A stretch of DNA of 64,000 nt from Entomomonas asaccharolytica (GCF_016653615.1 NZ_CP067393.1:2123673-2187672), one strand, 5' to 3'. Positions 8,441 through 17,386 are shown, numbered from the stretch's first letter. Program-made: numbers and translations. The notes: generated from the sequence alone by a model not told the origin.

Positions 8441-9229
8441 TTAAGCGATGGTTTGATTACCATAAGTGGATTCGTAATAGCGTTTTACTCGCTCATGGGT
8501 CGCCTTATGGTCTGGATGGTTGGCATTGCGGTAAGCTTCACTAGCCATCACTTGTTTAATATCTTGTTGTTGAAAGCCTAATGAGCGACCTATGCCTGTA
8601 TCTTCCTGCAATGTTTTACCAATATTAGCTAGTATTTTGATTACAATAGGATTATTACCAATTTGATCCATATGTTGTAAATCTTCTGGTGCAGCATATC
8701 GTTGAAAGGCTTGATAAGCGGTGCGCAGATTTTTATTAAAGTCTGTTTCATTGGTCCAGACTTGGCTTAGTGATTGATAAGCTTCTTCAATATTTAGCTC
8801 CTTACCGACCTGTACCAGTTCAGGCAATCGTTTTGCATATTCACCTAACACAAACTCCACTTGTTTTTGAGTCATTCCCAGTTCATGGGCTTTACCTAAG
8901 AACTCACGATTCTCTGGATCTTGTTTAAAATCATCAAAGGTGAATAGTTCAGACTGTAGATCAACATCATATTCATCCACTGAGCGAGGTGGAATATCAC
9001 CTGTGCCTAAACGTCTTTCTAAGTGGCTATAGCCTTCTGATAATTTACGGGCGCTTTGTTCTAGGTCTACACTACCATCTTGGTTAAAGACTTGGTATTT
9101 TTCAGGTAAAAAACCTTCTGGTTGTGCAACTTCGCTAGTGGCTAGTACAGAGCCTGCGCTCATTGCCTCGCCTAAAGCATCATCACTGTAGGCTTCGTTT
9201 TGGTAGAAAGTGATTAGTTTATTCATCAT
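8441..9229 (-). CDS. Podovirus capsid scaffolding-like protein (T7 gp9 type)
   Basis: The start is set at ATG 9229, where ATGATGAATAA overlaps the stop of the preceding gene and GGAG lies nine bases upstream; the longer frame to 9364 only shadows that gene. The 262-residue protein is acidic and helical, with an Ala-rich N-terminus, a proline-containing middle (PEGFLPEKYQVFNQDG) and a C-terminal ANIGKTLQEDTGIG segment, as in T7-like head assembly proteins. It follows the connector gene, the usual place for a scaffold. The major capsid gene should come next but is absent; a terminator follows instead. Confidence 0.65.
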   Translation of the reverse strand: MMNKLITFYQNEAYSDDALGEAMSAGSVLATSEVAQPEGFLPEKYQVFNQDGSVDLEQSARKLSEGYSHLERRLGTGDIPPRSVDEYDVDLQSELFTFDDFKQDPENREFLGKAHELGMTQKQVEFVLGEYAKRLPELVQVGKELNIEEAYQSLSQVWTNETDFNKNLRTAYQAFQRYAAPEDLQHMDQIGNNPIVIKILANIGKTLQEDTGIGRSLGFQQQDIKQVMASEAYRNANHPDHKATHERVKRYYESTYGNQTIA

Positions 9230-9443
9230 GTTCAGATACTCCATTCGCTCTGTTAATACGGGAAAGAATAAAATCGATAACGCTACGTTGCCCTGCTCGG
9301 TAGTAGGTTTTGATTTCTGCATTATGTTCATCAAAAGAAGGCGGCAATGAGAAACGAGTGACAAGGTCTTCTAAAATTGCCTCACCGCCTACCGTCTGCT
9401 CAAAAAGCCGCTGGTAATCAAATTCATCCACTGGTTTATTCAT
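9219..9443 (-). CDS. Small phage head-operon protein
   Basis: This 74-residue protein lies between the connector and scaffold genes and overlaps the scaffold start by 11 bases, so translation is probably coupled. AGGTG precedes ATG 9443. Small ORFs at this place are common in podophages; its sequence gives no function. It was counted as real because of the tight packing and the ribosome binding site. Confidence 0.65.
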   Translation of the reverse strand: MNKPVDEFDYQRLFEQTVGGEAILEDLVTRFSLPPSFDEHNAEIKTYYRAGQRSVIDFILSRINRANGVSEHDE

Positions 9444-9454
9444 TATTCACCTGT

Positions 9455-11014
9455 TTACTGTTGCGCCATTGCTTGTTGTGCTAACTGTGCTTGCAGCGCT
9501 TGTTGCTCTGCTTCTATACGTTGTTGCCTTAAATCTGCCACCTCTTGTTCGGTACGAATCAACTGGGCAGGTACGCCTAATGCTTCGCCTGTAAAGCGTG
9601 TGGCTTTATCAAAATCAATGTTATCTAACACTTCTTGGTTAACCTGCGAGTTCTGCAAAGTCATTTGTACAAAGTTGCTTATAGCGGTGACTTCATCAAA
9701 CTTTTGAGCGCGCGCCATTGGGCTAACATATTTAATACTGATATATTTATTTTGCAGGGTTTCAGGCGCTTCTGAAAAAATACCTGCTCGAAAGGCAATA
9801 CCAAAACAACGCTCTACCAATGGCTGTAGATATTCAGCCTGCATCCGTCCATAGATAGGCCCTAATAACTGCCTAATCAATTGTTGTCGCATATTCACTT
9901 CGGTGGCTGTCATGGCTGGGCCATTTTGCGGTTGTAGTTGATCCGCCAGCATAATTTTACGAATAGCCGCTTGTAGCTGCTCACATTTGGTAAACGACAC
10001 ATTAAAGTCAGCACCACTGTGCAATGGCCGCATACTATCCACACTATTAGCCACAATCACTTTACGCGGCCCTACAGTAATGGTACGCGGATTTAGCACA
10101 CCATCATCTTGCGCAATCCACATGCCGCTAATCGCCAAATCAGCATTGGCTAGCTCCATGCGTTTAATTTCATTAAGTGTTTTCGCATCTGGCAAGGCAT
10201 CGGAAACAGGGCCAATGGCATAAACACTTTGTGGAATTTGCATCCAACGGGGTACGACTACAGGCATTTCGTTATAGCCACTTTCCCGTACAATCAGTTT
10301 GTTATCTAAATCCACATGCACTGAAGCAATCGGTAATTTTTTAGCCACCTCGCCTAGCTTACCCCCTTTGCGCGGATAGATGGCATGTACAAATTTAACT
10401 TTACTACTGGGATCACGCTGCGCCTGCTTTCTCACTTTTTCTGATAAACCATCAGCAAATTCATTAACCGCTTGTTCTGCCGTTAACTCATAACTGTGAT
10501 AAACAATATCAATTTGCTCGTCGGCACGACTACTATCACAGTAGACACTGGCAATAGGCCATAACTGAAAAATAAAACCACCCTTTTCTCGATCACTATC
10601 CACATAGAGGGCAAACCATCCTGCACTCATTAAATCGAGGTTGCCTTCGTAAGCGGCTGAATCAAAATTGGAGTTGTGAATATTACGCCACAATACATCA
10701 GCGGATTCATCTAACCAGCGTTTTTCTTCATCAGTAGCACGGTCTACATCCAAACCAAACCAACGGGAATTAGCAGGAGTAAGGCCGCTAATAATGGCGC
10801 TTGCTTGGGTGCGTGCTGCGTCCGTTAAGGTGGAGTCGAGTAACTGTGATTTCTTACGTTGAATAGTGGCAGAATTCACAACCTCACTATTAAAGCCTGT
10901 GCCACGTACAGGAAATGAAAAATCAAAACACTCTTTCCACACTTGCTCATGGGGTTTACGGAGTGATTTTAGTGTTTCTAAGCGACTATTGATTTTATTT
11001 GCTAAATTATCCAT
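9455..11014 (-). CDS. Podovirus head-to-tail connector (portal) protein
   Basis: About 519 residues from ATG 11014 (AGGTGG eight bases upstream). The sequence fits the phage head-tail connector family (PF12236, T7 gp8 type): N-terminal helix with SLRKPHEQVWKECFDFSFP, a DSTLTDAARTQASAIISGLTPANSRWFGL segment, and a Gln-rich C-terminal tail. The dodecameric portal forms the DNA entry vertex of the capsid. It overlaps or abuts small genes on each side in a phage operon. The gene is intact, but no terminase, capsid or tail gene is found nearby, so it belongs to a remnant. Confidence 0.85.
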   Translation of the reverse strand: MDNLANKINSRLETLKSLRKPHEQVWKECFDFSFPVRGTGFNSEVVNSATIQRKKSQLLDSTLTDAARTQASAIISGLTPANSRWFGLDVDRATDEEKRWLDESADVLWRNIHNSNFDSAAYEGNLDLMSAGWFALYVDSDREKGGFIFQLWPIASVYCDSSRADEQIDIVYHSYELTAEQAVNEFADGLSEKVRKQAQRDPSSKVKFVHAIYPRKGGKLGEVAKKLPIASVHVDLDNKLIVRESGYNEMPVVVPRWMQIPQSVYAIGPVSDALPDAKTLNEIKRMELANADLAISGMWIAQDDGVLNPRTITVGPRKVIVANSVDSMRPLHSGADFNVSFTKCEQLQAAIRKIMLADQLQPQNGPAMTATEVNMRQQLIRQLLGPIYGRMQAEYLQPLVERCFGIAFRAGIFSEAPETLQNKYISIKYVSPMARAQKFDEVTAISNFVQMTLQNSQVNQEVLDNIDFDKATRFTGEALGVPAQLIRTEQEVADLRQQRIEAEQQALQAQLAQQAMAQQ

Positions 11015-11018
11015 CGTA

Positions 11019-11255
11019 TTAGCCACCTAATGTCTGTTTAGCGTTACCTTTTTCTCCACCTGTAGAAAGTAAACTGTTTGCTCTACGTTGTTTTTTCTTT
11101 TGCGCCAGTTCTACATTGGCCTTTTCAGCAGCTTTGTTAGCAGCTTCATCAGCTTCTTTTTGCGGATCACGTTGTACTACCTCAGGTGTTTTTGGTGAAC
11201 CACCTAAGCCCACTAAGCCTGCTGCTTTTTTTAATGCTTTTTTTGCTCCACCCAT
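11019..11255 (-). CDS. Small Lys/Ala-rich phage protein
   Basis: The 78-residue reading starts at ATG 11255 (AGGAGA seven bases upstream), overlapping the previous stop as TAATG. It is basic at the start (MGGAKKALKKAAGLVGLGG), then Lys/Glu/Ala-rich, and ends near the connector start. Such short virion-associated ORFs precede the connector in many podophages. Not recognised as a named family. Confidence 0.65.
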   Translation of the reverse strand: MGGAKKALKKAAGLVGLGGSPKTPEVVQRDPQKEADEAANKAAEKANVELAQKKKQRRANSLLSTGGEKGNAKQTLGG

Positions 11256-11506
11256 TATTTTTCTCCTGTATTTAACCAACCCTCTTTTGTCAGGGTAAAA
11301 TGGAATTTGCGAGCTTTATTAGAAACCATTGAATTGGTTGCTTTCACAACCTTTGGTTGGTTATCAGATTGAATTTGTTGATTAAGTTGTTCAGCTTTGA
11401 CAATGGCTTGCTGTTTTGACCCCAAAAAATCTGCCAACCATTGATTACTAGGAGTAAGCACACCATATCGGCCACGTGCTTTGTGCTTTGCTTGATATAT
11501 AGACAT
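11255..11506 (-). CDS. Small phage-region protein
   Basis: This 83-residue, basic protein is the first gene of the head module. Its ribosome binding site (GAGGG, six bases before ATG 11506) lies in the 3' arm of a perfect terminator hairpin, so initiation or read-through may be limited. The N-terminal segment (YQAKHKARGRYGVL) has no family I can name. One-base TAATG overlap links it to the next gene. Confidence 0.6.
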   Translation of the reverse strand: MSIYQAKHKARGRYGVLTPSNQWLADFLGSKQQAIVKAEQLNQQIQSDNQPKVVKATNSMVSNKARKFHFTLTKEGWLNTGEK

Positions 11507-11529
11507 AAAAAAACCCTCTTGTGAGGGTT
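11507..11529 (-). terminator. Terminator whose 3' arm contains a start site
   Basis: On the minus strand, AACCCTC pairs with GAGGGTT around ACAA and is followed by seven T before ATG 11506. It would end transcripts from the DUF3592 gene, while its GAGGG arm is the best ribosome binding site for the gene at 11506. Confidence 0.75.
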
Positions 11530-11581
11530 TTAGTGTGGATTAACTATCTGGTCAGTTTTCCAACTGTCCTTAATATATTTT

Positions 11582-12046
11582 TTATTCCAATCCACCTGAT
11601 ACTTTATAGCGAAAATGACCCAACCAAAATAAAATAATCCCCATTACCATACACCAACCAAACAACGGCCAATTTAGCTCCATTTCTTCCTTTGGAGCTA
11701 TTCTAGCTTGTTGGGTATTTTCTGGGTTGTACACAATATTAACCAGATCCCCTTCGTTGTAAGCTATTTTAGTTAATAAGATATAGGCTTCTGCTCGTTT
11801 ACCTTCTTGCGTAAAAAACTTAACCAATAAATTACGCGCTAATTCTGACTCATTAATCACAGCAGATACCACCGCTTTAGTGGCTATTCCAGCTTCTTCT
11901 AACTGTTGGTAAATAGTGCTTTCATACAGTTTTCTTTGTTCAAAACTAGAAAAGCGCATTGGTTTACTGATAAACAATGACACCATAGCTATAATCATAA
12001 ATAAAATACCAACCGCTTGTAAAAGATGGCTTACCCTTGCTTTCAT
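11582..12046 (-). CDS. DUF3592-like membrane protein
   Basis: The 154 residues contain an N-terminal membrane segment (about 10-27), an extracytoplasmic domain with ATKAVVSAVIN and GDLVNIVYNPENTQQARI, and a second membrane segment near 128-146. This two-TM plus beta-domain layout, and the VxIxYNPxNPxxA motif, fit DUF3592. Function unknown. It sits just outside the phage head operon and has only a weak ribosome binding site. Confidence 0.65.
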   Translation of the reverse strand: MKARVSHLLQAVGILFMIIAMVSLFISKPMRFSSFEQRKLYESTIYQQLEEAGIATKAVVSAVINESELARNLLVKFFTQEGKRAEAYILLTKIAYNEGDLVNIVYNPENTQQARIAPKEEMELNWPLFGWCMVMGIILFWLGHFRYKVSGGLE

Positions 12047-12126
12047 CCTATCTGCATACTCCTACTTTTTTATCTTGCGCTATAAACAATCATTGAAACT
12101 ATCTAACTTGCTTATTTTATATTAAA

Positions 12127-12498
12127 TCAAAAAGGATTAAATAAACTAATAGCAAAACTAATTAACATATTAAAAAAGAAAGACATCCCAACAAAAATAA
12201 CAATATTTTTATTGCCCTCTATTCCTAGTTTTTGAACTAATTTATACATTACCCAACTTATAATACCCAACCAAAGCAACATACCAAAAAAACCATTTAG
12301 TGCATTGCCTGTTTTGATTATCACTAAAACAATCAGAAAAAAAACTATATATCCCCAAAAAATAGTCTTAAATGTCTTACTATAATCTGGGTATTCTGCT
12401 TCTGCTAATGCAGCAGCCCAATGAGCAGCTAAAGCATTTATAGCACTAGCTATGGCTGCAACAATAGCAATAATCAAACAACCGAATATAAATCCCAT
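12127..12498 (-). CDS. Small integral membrane protein
   Basis: 123 residues with four predicted hydrophobic segments (about 3-25, 45-62, 68-88 and 100-120); the first loop is AHWAAALAEAEYPDYSKT. AAGGAAAGGG precedes the ATG. No family recognised. It is codirectional with the DUF3592 gene, 80 bases apart. Confidence 0.65.
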   Translation of the reverse strand: MGFIFGCLIIAIVAAIASAINALAAHWAAALAEAEYPDYSKTFKTIFWGYIVFFLIVLVIIKTGNALNGFFGMLLWLGIISWVMYKLVQKLGIEGNKNIVIFVGMSFFFNMLISFAISLFNPF

Positions 12499-12716
12499 TA
12501 CCCTTTCCTTATAAATCTATTTTTCCTGTGTATTTCTATACCAACATATTTGTTGTCAAACACAGAATAATTATATATTTCACATGTAAAAATGTAAATT
12601 GATTACATGTAAAATATTTCAATAAATTTATTTAGCTGAATAAGAGTAAAAAACTTCATCAATAAATGGCTTAATAATAAATAACTTGCTTTAAAATAGC
12701 TGACTTAAGAACCACT

Positions 12717-13352
12717 TTATTCCTCATCAAAACTACTCCACTGGGCTATTTTCTCATCCTGCTGGAATTGCATTTCTCGTTCTTTAACACCATTAACTTT
12801 CCATACAGTCCATAAGCCTTGCCGTTTTCCGTTATCAAATCCACCTTGCCAACGTTTGTTACCATTTTCATACCAACCTGTCCAAACGCCGTTTCTTTCG
12901 CCTTGTTGAAAATAGCCCTCCAATCCTTTTTGACCATTTCTGTGCCATCTTATAATGGATTGTATTTGACCATTTTGATAATAGCTTTGCTCTTTTTTAA
13001 GGCCATCCTTAAACCATACCACTACCTCTCCTTTATTGGGTTTAATATGGCCATGCAAAATATCAGCTTTATTAACCACTAAAATCGGATCTGTTTGCTT
13101 GGTATGGGTATCACTATAAAAATCCTGTATCCAATACCCTTGCTTGTCATCAATAGCGATTAATTTACGATAATAGAATGCTTTTTTATGGGCGGGCACT
13201 TGCTGCCAATCCCTGTTGTAATAGGCAATAATGCTGCCTTGTTGCAAAGTAGTATCTGCTACAAAATCAGTCTGATTAATTGGGGAAGCCTGTTCAGCGG
13301 CTACGCTAACAATACTCACTAAAAATAATATAACTAATAAAGCGTTTTTCAC
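12717..13352 (-). CDS. Secreted YwqK/MORN_2 repeat protein 1
   Basis: A GTG at 13352 with AGGG six bases upstream gives a signal peptide (KNALLVILFLVSIVSVAA); an ATG at 13367 has no such site. After a short domain ending in IQDFYSDTHTKQTDPILV, the protein carries MORN_2-type repeats (W.RNGQ..LEGYFQQGERNG, WYENGNKRWQGGFDNGKRQG). These repeats are often annotated as YwqK antitoxin family but are generic beta-hairpin scaffolds. Paralogues at 13490 and 15985 share both the repeat and the TKQTDP motif, so the N-terminal domain is part of the family. Divergent from the 13490 copy. Confidence 0.75.
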   Translation of the reverse strand: MKNALLVILFLVSIVSVAAEQASPINQTDFVADTTLQQGSIIAYYNRDWQQVPAHKKAFYYRKLIAIDDKQGYWIQDFYSDTHTKQTDPILVVNKADILHGHIKPNKGEVVVWFKDGLKKEQSYYQNGQIQSIIRWHRNGQKGLEGYFQQGERNGVWTGWYENGNKRWQGGFDNGKRQGLWTVWKVNGVKEREMQFQQDEKIAQWSSFDEE

Positions 13353-13489
13353 TCTATACCCTGTCATTCAATTAAATTTTATACTGAAGTATAACCAATT
13401 TTAGCCCACCCATGCCTACTCTTTATTTAATTTACTTGGCTTTTTCTGTTAGCATAAGTCAACTAGCCTGAATAAATGGAAAATTTACT

Positions 13490-14131
13490 ATGCTAACACT
13501 ATTATTTCGCTCTGTTGCCTTGGGCTGTATTGCGTTGCTTATAACCGCTTGTACTCAAATACCACAACTGGTAGAAAATACCACTATTGCTTATTTTGAT
13601 GAGCGTGGAAATAACATCAGCAAACCCTCACCTAGAGGCAGCTACCGCCAGCTGTTAAAAATTCAATCCAATGGTTATTTAGTGCAAAGCTTTTTTGTTA
13701 ACACCAATACTAAACAAACAGATCCTTTTATCATTCATAATAAAGAAGATCTTACTGCTATTGATCCTCTAAGTATTGATGGTTTTTTTGTGCAATGGCA
13801 TAGAAATGGGCAGAAAGCAGGTTCAGGCCACTTTATCAATGGTAAACGTCAAGGCACATTTACGGAATGGACAGAGCAAGGAACTAAATGGGCAGAAATG
13901 CAATTTGAAAACGATTTAGCCAATGGTAAAGCAAACCTCTGGTATGAAGATGGCAGTAAATATATTGAGGGACAATACTTAGCAGGCAAAGAAGAAGGCG
14001 AATGGAGAATTTGGCAGCAAAATGGTCCTATACGTTTTAAAGCAACCTTTGTGCAAGGCAGCATTATTTCAGCAGTAGATGCCAATGGCAAACCCATCAA
14101 CCTTAGCAAAGACGATTTTACTACCAAATAA
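13490..14131 (+). CDS. YwqK/MORN_2 repeat lipoprotein 2
   Basis: 213 residues beginning with a lipoprotein signal (lipobox LITAC, Cys at about residue 21). The N-terminal domain has LVQSFFVNTNTKQTDPFII, the same motif as in the two paralogues, followed by MORN_2 repeats (WHRNGQKAGSGHFINGKRQG, WYEDGSKYIEGQYLAGKEEG). It is therefore membrane-anchored while the other two copies appear soluble or periplasmic. It is divergently transcribed from the 12717 copy over a 137-base gap. Function unknown. Confidence 0.75.
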   Translation: MLTLLFRSVALGCIALLITACTQIPQLVENTTIAYFDERGNNISKPSPRGSYRQLLKIQSNGYLVQSFFVNTNTKQTDPFIIHNKEDLTAIDPLSIDGFFVQWHRNGQKAGSGHFINGKRQGTFTEWTEQGTKWAEMQFENDLANGKANLWYEDGSKYIEGQYLAGKEEGEWRIWQQNGPIRFKATFVQGSIISAVDANGKPINLSKDDFTTK

Positions 14132-14217
14132 TGGATCCAATGGCTAAGTTATCCTAATTAAAGAGCTTAGCCATTATTTACTGTTGTTATTAACGAAACT
14201 AATAATTTAGCAATCCC

Positions 14218-15063
14218 TTATTGTTTTAAAAATAACTGCAATACTAATACAGTTACCATTGCTACTAACAAATAATAAATAACTAACACACCCACTGCAC
14301 TAATAGAACTAATAAAAAAATGGCTAAGCGCTAATAGCGCCATATCTGCTAATAGCATAATTAACCAAATAGTTATACTAACCCATACTAAGCGTTGTAC
14401 TTTTTCAAACCATTTTTCCTGATAAAATACCGCAATGGCTATTTTAATAAGGATAAAAACAGCGATTAATCCTCTATATAGCCACTGTACTCCATTTTCA
14501 TTGCTAATAGAGAATAGATTCGCCATATCAAAGCTTAAGGTTTTTAAGAGGGAGGGTGTCAGATAGCAATCTAGGCCCATAGTCCAAGCACTAAAACCAA
14601 CCCATATAGCCCATGGCGACAGCTCATAAAAACCAAATACTACAAAGCGTTTCATCAGCCTTAATAATAACCAACAGGTTGCTATTAACAATAAAAGCGC
14701 CAATAACGCCCAACACGTTAGGTAATAAACACGACTAGGCTCAGCCATGATTGACCAATAACGTTGCCGCCCTATTATATCGATAAATAAAGGATCCCAA
14801 TATTTTAACAGTAGCTGACAACAGATACTCAGTATTATGGCAATAATAAATACACACCATCGCGGATAGGCATATTCGCTATTTTGTATCCGTGTAAATA
14901 ATGATAACAATAAAACACCTATTACTAACAAGCTAACTAATGCACCATTAGTTATTAAGTGATAGGTGGTGGGTATTAAATAGACTGTTAGATAGCTTAT
15001 TGCAGTAATAAGCCCTATTAAACCTAGCAACCACACAATGGATTGTTTGTGACTATTAATCAT
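14218..15063 (-). CDS. Polytopic membrane protein
   Basis: 281 residues with about eight hydrophobic segments and no catalytic motif. It starts 11 bases after the tandem pilin-like gene ends, so the two are probably cotranscribed and may work together in the envelope. I do not recognise the family. Aromatic residues are frequent in the loops (RQRYWSIMAEPSRVYYLTCW). Confidence 0.65.
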   Translation of the reverse strand: MINSHKQSIVWLLGLIGLITAISYLTVYLIPTTYHLITNGALVSLLVIGVLLLSLFTRIQNSEYAYPRWCVFIIAIILSICCQLLLKYWDPLFIDIIGRQRYWSIMAEPSRVYYLTCWALLALLLLIATCWLLLRLMKRFVVFGFYELSPWAIWVGFSAWTMGLDCYLTPSLLKTLSFDMANLFSISNENGVQWLYRGLIAVFILIKIAIAVFYQEKWFEKVQRLVWVSITIWLIMLLADMALLALSHFFISSISAVGVLVIYYLLVAMVTVLVLQLFLKQ

Positions 15064-15074
15064 CTATTAAAATC

Positions 15075-15941
15075 CTACAACGATTGACATTGTTTAGGTA
15101 AAAATTTAAGCGCTGCATCTGAGCCACATTGCCAGTTAAAAATACCTTGTTGTTGAGTGGGTACCATTCTTAGAATTAAAGACTTTCCCTGTAATTCTGG
15201 AAATAGGTTTTTTTGTTTTTTTAATGTTGCAATTATATCGCATCCCTCAACACTAACACTTTCCACAAAAGCGCCCTTGATTTCCATAGCAGGTAAAATA
15301 CCTAATACTTGGTTGTTTTTAGGACATTGACCATGTTTAATATAATAATTGGTAAGCTGTTGTTTTTGCTCATAGGCAAGTATTACTGCCTCATTCATAG
15401 GGGCCTTAAGGCTAGGAACTGCTCCTTGCTCACTGTACAGTTTACTGTACCAAGTGCCTAATGCTAATATTTGTGGTGTCAATGCTGCTTGTTGCTTCGC
15501 TGTTAATTGACAGTCCTTAGCAGGTGCATAACGACTATCACCATTAAAACTACATTCCCCTGTAAAACTTTGCTGCTCTTTACCTGAGGTCATCGCTTCT
15601 TTAATGGTTAATGTTTTACCCCGTAAGCCTTCTGCAATCGTCGCATCTTTTTTATAGTGAATAGACAGGGTACATTGTTTAGTAACACTCACTTTCTCTA
15701 AAGGACTATCCGCAAAGAAATTCATATCGGGTAAGTTTAATACCTGAATATCTTCTGGACATTGTTGATAATAACTATAATAGTTATGTAACGCATAAGC
15801 CACAACACTACCTAGCACAAAGCCTGTTACAAACTGCTGGTCGCCTTTATCTTGTATAGTAGGGGGATTAACAGCTGTCCAACTATTGTTAGCTACCAAT
15901 AAACAACTCGCCACTACCATTAGAGATCGAATGAGTCCCAT
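15075..15941 (-). CDS. Envelope protein with two pilin-C-terminal-like domains
   Basis: 288 residues with a signal sequence (1-22) and a second hydrophobic stretch at 38-51. Residues 52-144 and 197-286 are a duplication: each starts NYY...QCP..(I/N)QVL, contains C(T/D)..I.....L.GK(T/S)L..., and ends W/G.C.......PA/PK.C. The Cys sets are 61, 90, 130, 144 and 206, 234, 272, 285. The LxGKxLxL...W.C...(A/L)PKxC pattern resembles the C-terminal disulfide domain of type IV pilins, but no prepilin peptidase site is present. A pseudopilin-like adhesin or inhibitor is possible; this is inference. Confidence 0.65.
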   Translation of the reverse strand: MGLIRSLMVVASCLLVANNSWTAVNPPTIQDKGDQQFVTGFVLGSVVAYALHNYYSYYQQCPEDIQVLNLPDMNFFADSPLEKVSVTKQCTLSIHYKKDATIAEGLRGKTLTIKEAMTSGKEQQSFTGECSFNGDSRYAPAKDCQLTAKQQAALTPQILALGTWYSKLYSEQGAVPSLKAPMNEAVILAYEQKQQLTNYYIKHGQCPKNNQVLGILPAMEIKGAFVESVSVEGCDIIATLKKQKNLFPELQGKSLILRMVPTQQQGIFNWQCGSDAALKFLPKQCQSL

Positions 15942-15984
15942 ATTTCACTACCACTATCTTGTTCTGTTTATTTTAATTAGTTGC

Positions 15985-16830
15985 TTATAGTTTCTGAGGC
16001 CACAATACATGGCCATTTTTATAACGATGAGTATAAAGCAAATTACCTTGTTTATCCCAGCCTTTTGCCTCGCCTATTATTTTGCCCGCTTTATAGGTTT
16101 TTTGCGAAGCAAGTTGTCCATTATCATGCCAGGTTTTGTATATCCCCTCAATCTCACCATTAAGACGTATATATTGTTCCTTAAGCTGACCATTCTCATA
16201 CCAAAAATTTACTGTGCCAGACTCATGGTCATTCTCATAGTTGGCTTCATAAGATAACTGACCTGAACGATACCATTCTTTATAACTGCCATGTAAGTTA
16301 TCATCCACATAAAAAAATTCTTCTTCTTTTTCTCCTGTTTCATACCAAAAAGTATAGCGCCCTTGTAGCTTATCCGCTTTATAAAAGCCTTCTGAACGCA
16401 ATGAGCCTGAGCTATACCAAGTTTGATAAGTACCTTCTAACATCCCTTGTTGATAAGTTGTTTCAGCCTCTTTACTACCATCAGTTCTCCAATAGGTTAT
16501 TTTGCCCTGTATACTTTTTGGTTGCCAACTATAGGCATCTGTGACATCAGTTAAAGTAATTGGACTTATTTGCTTGGCATTATTTTTTGTGTAAAAATCT
16601 TGTACTTGATAGCTTTCTGTATTATTTAGTTTGAGCAGTACACGGTAATACATACTTTCTGAACGAGCATAAGTACGCTCCCCATTCTTTTTAAAATATG
16701 CAATAACCAATCCTTGTTTTGCTGTCAACTCTCGCCACGCTTTGTTATCATTATTTTGCGCCATAACTAGAGAACAAAACAACACGCATAAACAGATGAT
16801 TAATCTTGTATACTTTTTATATAACACCAT
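15985..16830 (-). CDS. Secreted YwqK/MORN_2 repeat protein 3
   Basis: 281 residues with a signal peptide (ending near LVMA). The N-terminal domain has VQDFYTKNNAKQISPITL, related to the motif in the other two copies. About seven MORN_2 repeats follow, each near 23 residues (WYSSGSLRSEGFYKADKLQG, WYETGEKEEEFFYVDDNLHG, WYRSGQLSYEANYENDHESG, WYENGQLKEQYIRLNGEIEG). AAGGA precedes ATG 16830. The longest of three family members in 4 kb. Confidence 0.78.
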   Translation of the reverse strand: MVLYKKYTRLIICLCVLFCSLVMAQNNDNKAWRELTAKQGLVIAYFKKNGERTYARSESMYYRVLLKLNNTESYQVQDFYTKNNAKQISPITLTDVTDAYSWQPKSIQGKITYWRTDGSKEAETTYQQGMLEGTYQTWYSSGSLRSEGFYKADKLQGRYTFWYETGEKEEEFFYVDDNLHGSYKEWYRSGQLSYEANYENDHESGTVNFWYENGQLKEQYIRLNGEIEGIYKTWHDNGQLASQKTYKAGKIIGEAKGWDKQGNLLYTHRYKNGHVLWPQKL

Positions 16831-17019
16831 TGATACATTCCTTTACTTACTACTTACCACTGCGTAAGTTTAGCTGATTTACTGATATTATAAATAACAC
16901 TATTTTTTTATGCGCGAGAATAAATTATATTTAAGAGGATGCGACCTTTGATTATACTGTTAAAGACAATTAATTAATGGATAATGAAAGAAATAATTTA
17001 AACACTGAGCGATCATGCT

Positions 17020-17322
17020 ATGCGCATTTTTTTACACAGCCTTTTATTAATGCTGGTTTTATCACTTGTGGGGTGCGCCAGCTCTATTACCCATGGTATT
17101 AATTATTCTTCAGGTAACTACCAACCACCCTTTTATTCTGGCATTGCTGCTGATGCCAAAATTATTAATGAAGGGGTGCAATGTACTTGGAATGATGACT
17201 GTGCTAACCGAGATACTGTTATGATATCCTTGGCCCCTTTGGCTGTATTAGATTTTCCTTTATCTTTAATTTTAGATACTTTATTGGTGCCTATCGATGC
17301 ACTGATTTACTATAACAAATAA
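17020..17322 (+). CDS. YceK/YidQ family lipoprotein
   Basis: 100 residues with a lipobox (LVGCA, Cys at about 19). PFYSGIAAD and the C-terminal LAPLAVLDFPLSLILDTLLVPIDAL match the YceK/YidQ (DUF1375) outer-membrane lipoprotein family, whose members are small and of unknown function. Stands alone, divergent from the 15985 gene. Confidence 0.85.
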   Translation: MRIFLHSLLLMLVLSLVGCASSITHGINYSSGNYQPPFYSGIAADAKIINEGVQCTWNDDCANRDTVMISLAPLAVLDFPLSLILDTLLVPIDALIYYNK

Positions 17323-17386
17323 TTGATTTAAATTTAGCAGCTTAATGTGTTATTTACATTAAGCTACTAAATTCTTAATCAAAGAA

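Noticed and set aside
12746-12937. Overlapping minus-strand ORF within the YwqK-like gene
   Set aside because: It is an out-of-frame shadow of the repeat region; the repeat frame is clearly the coding one.
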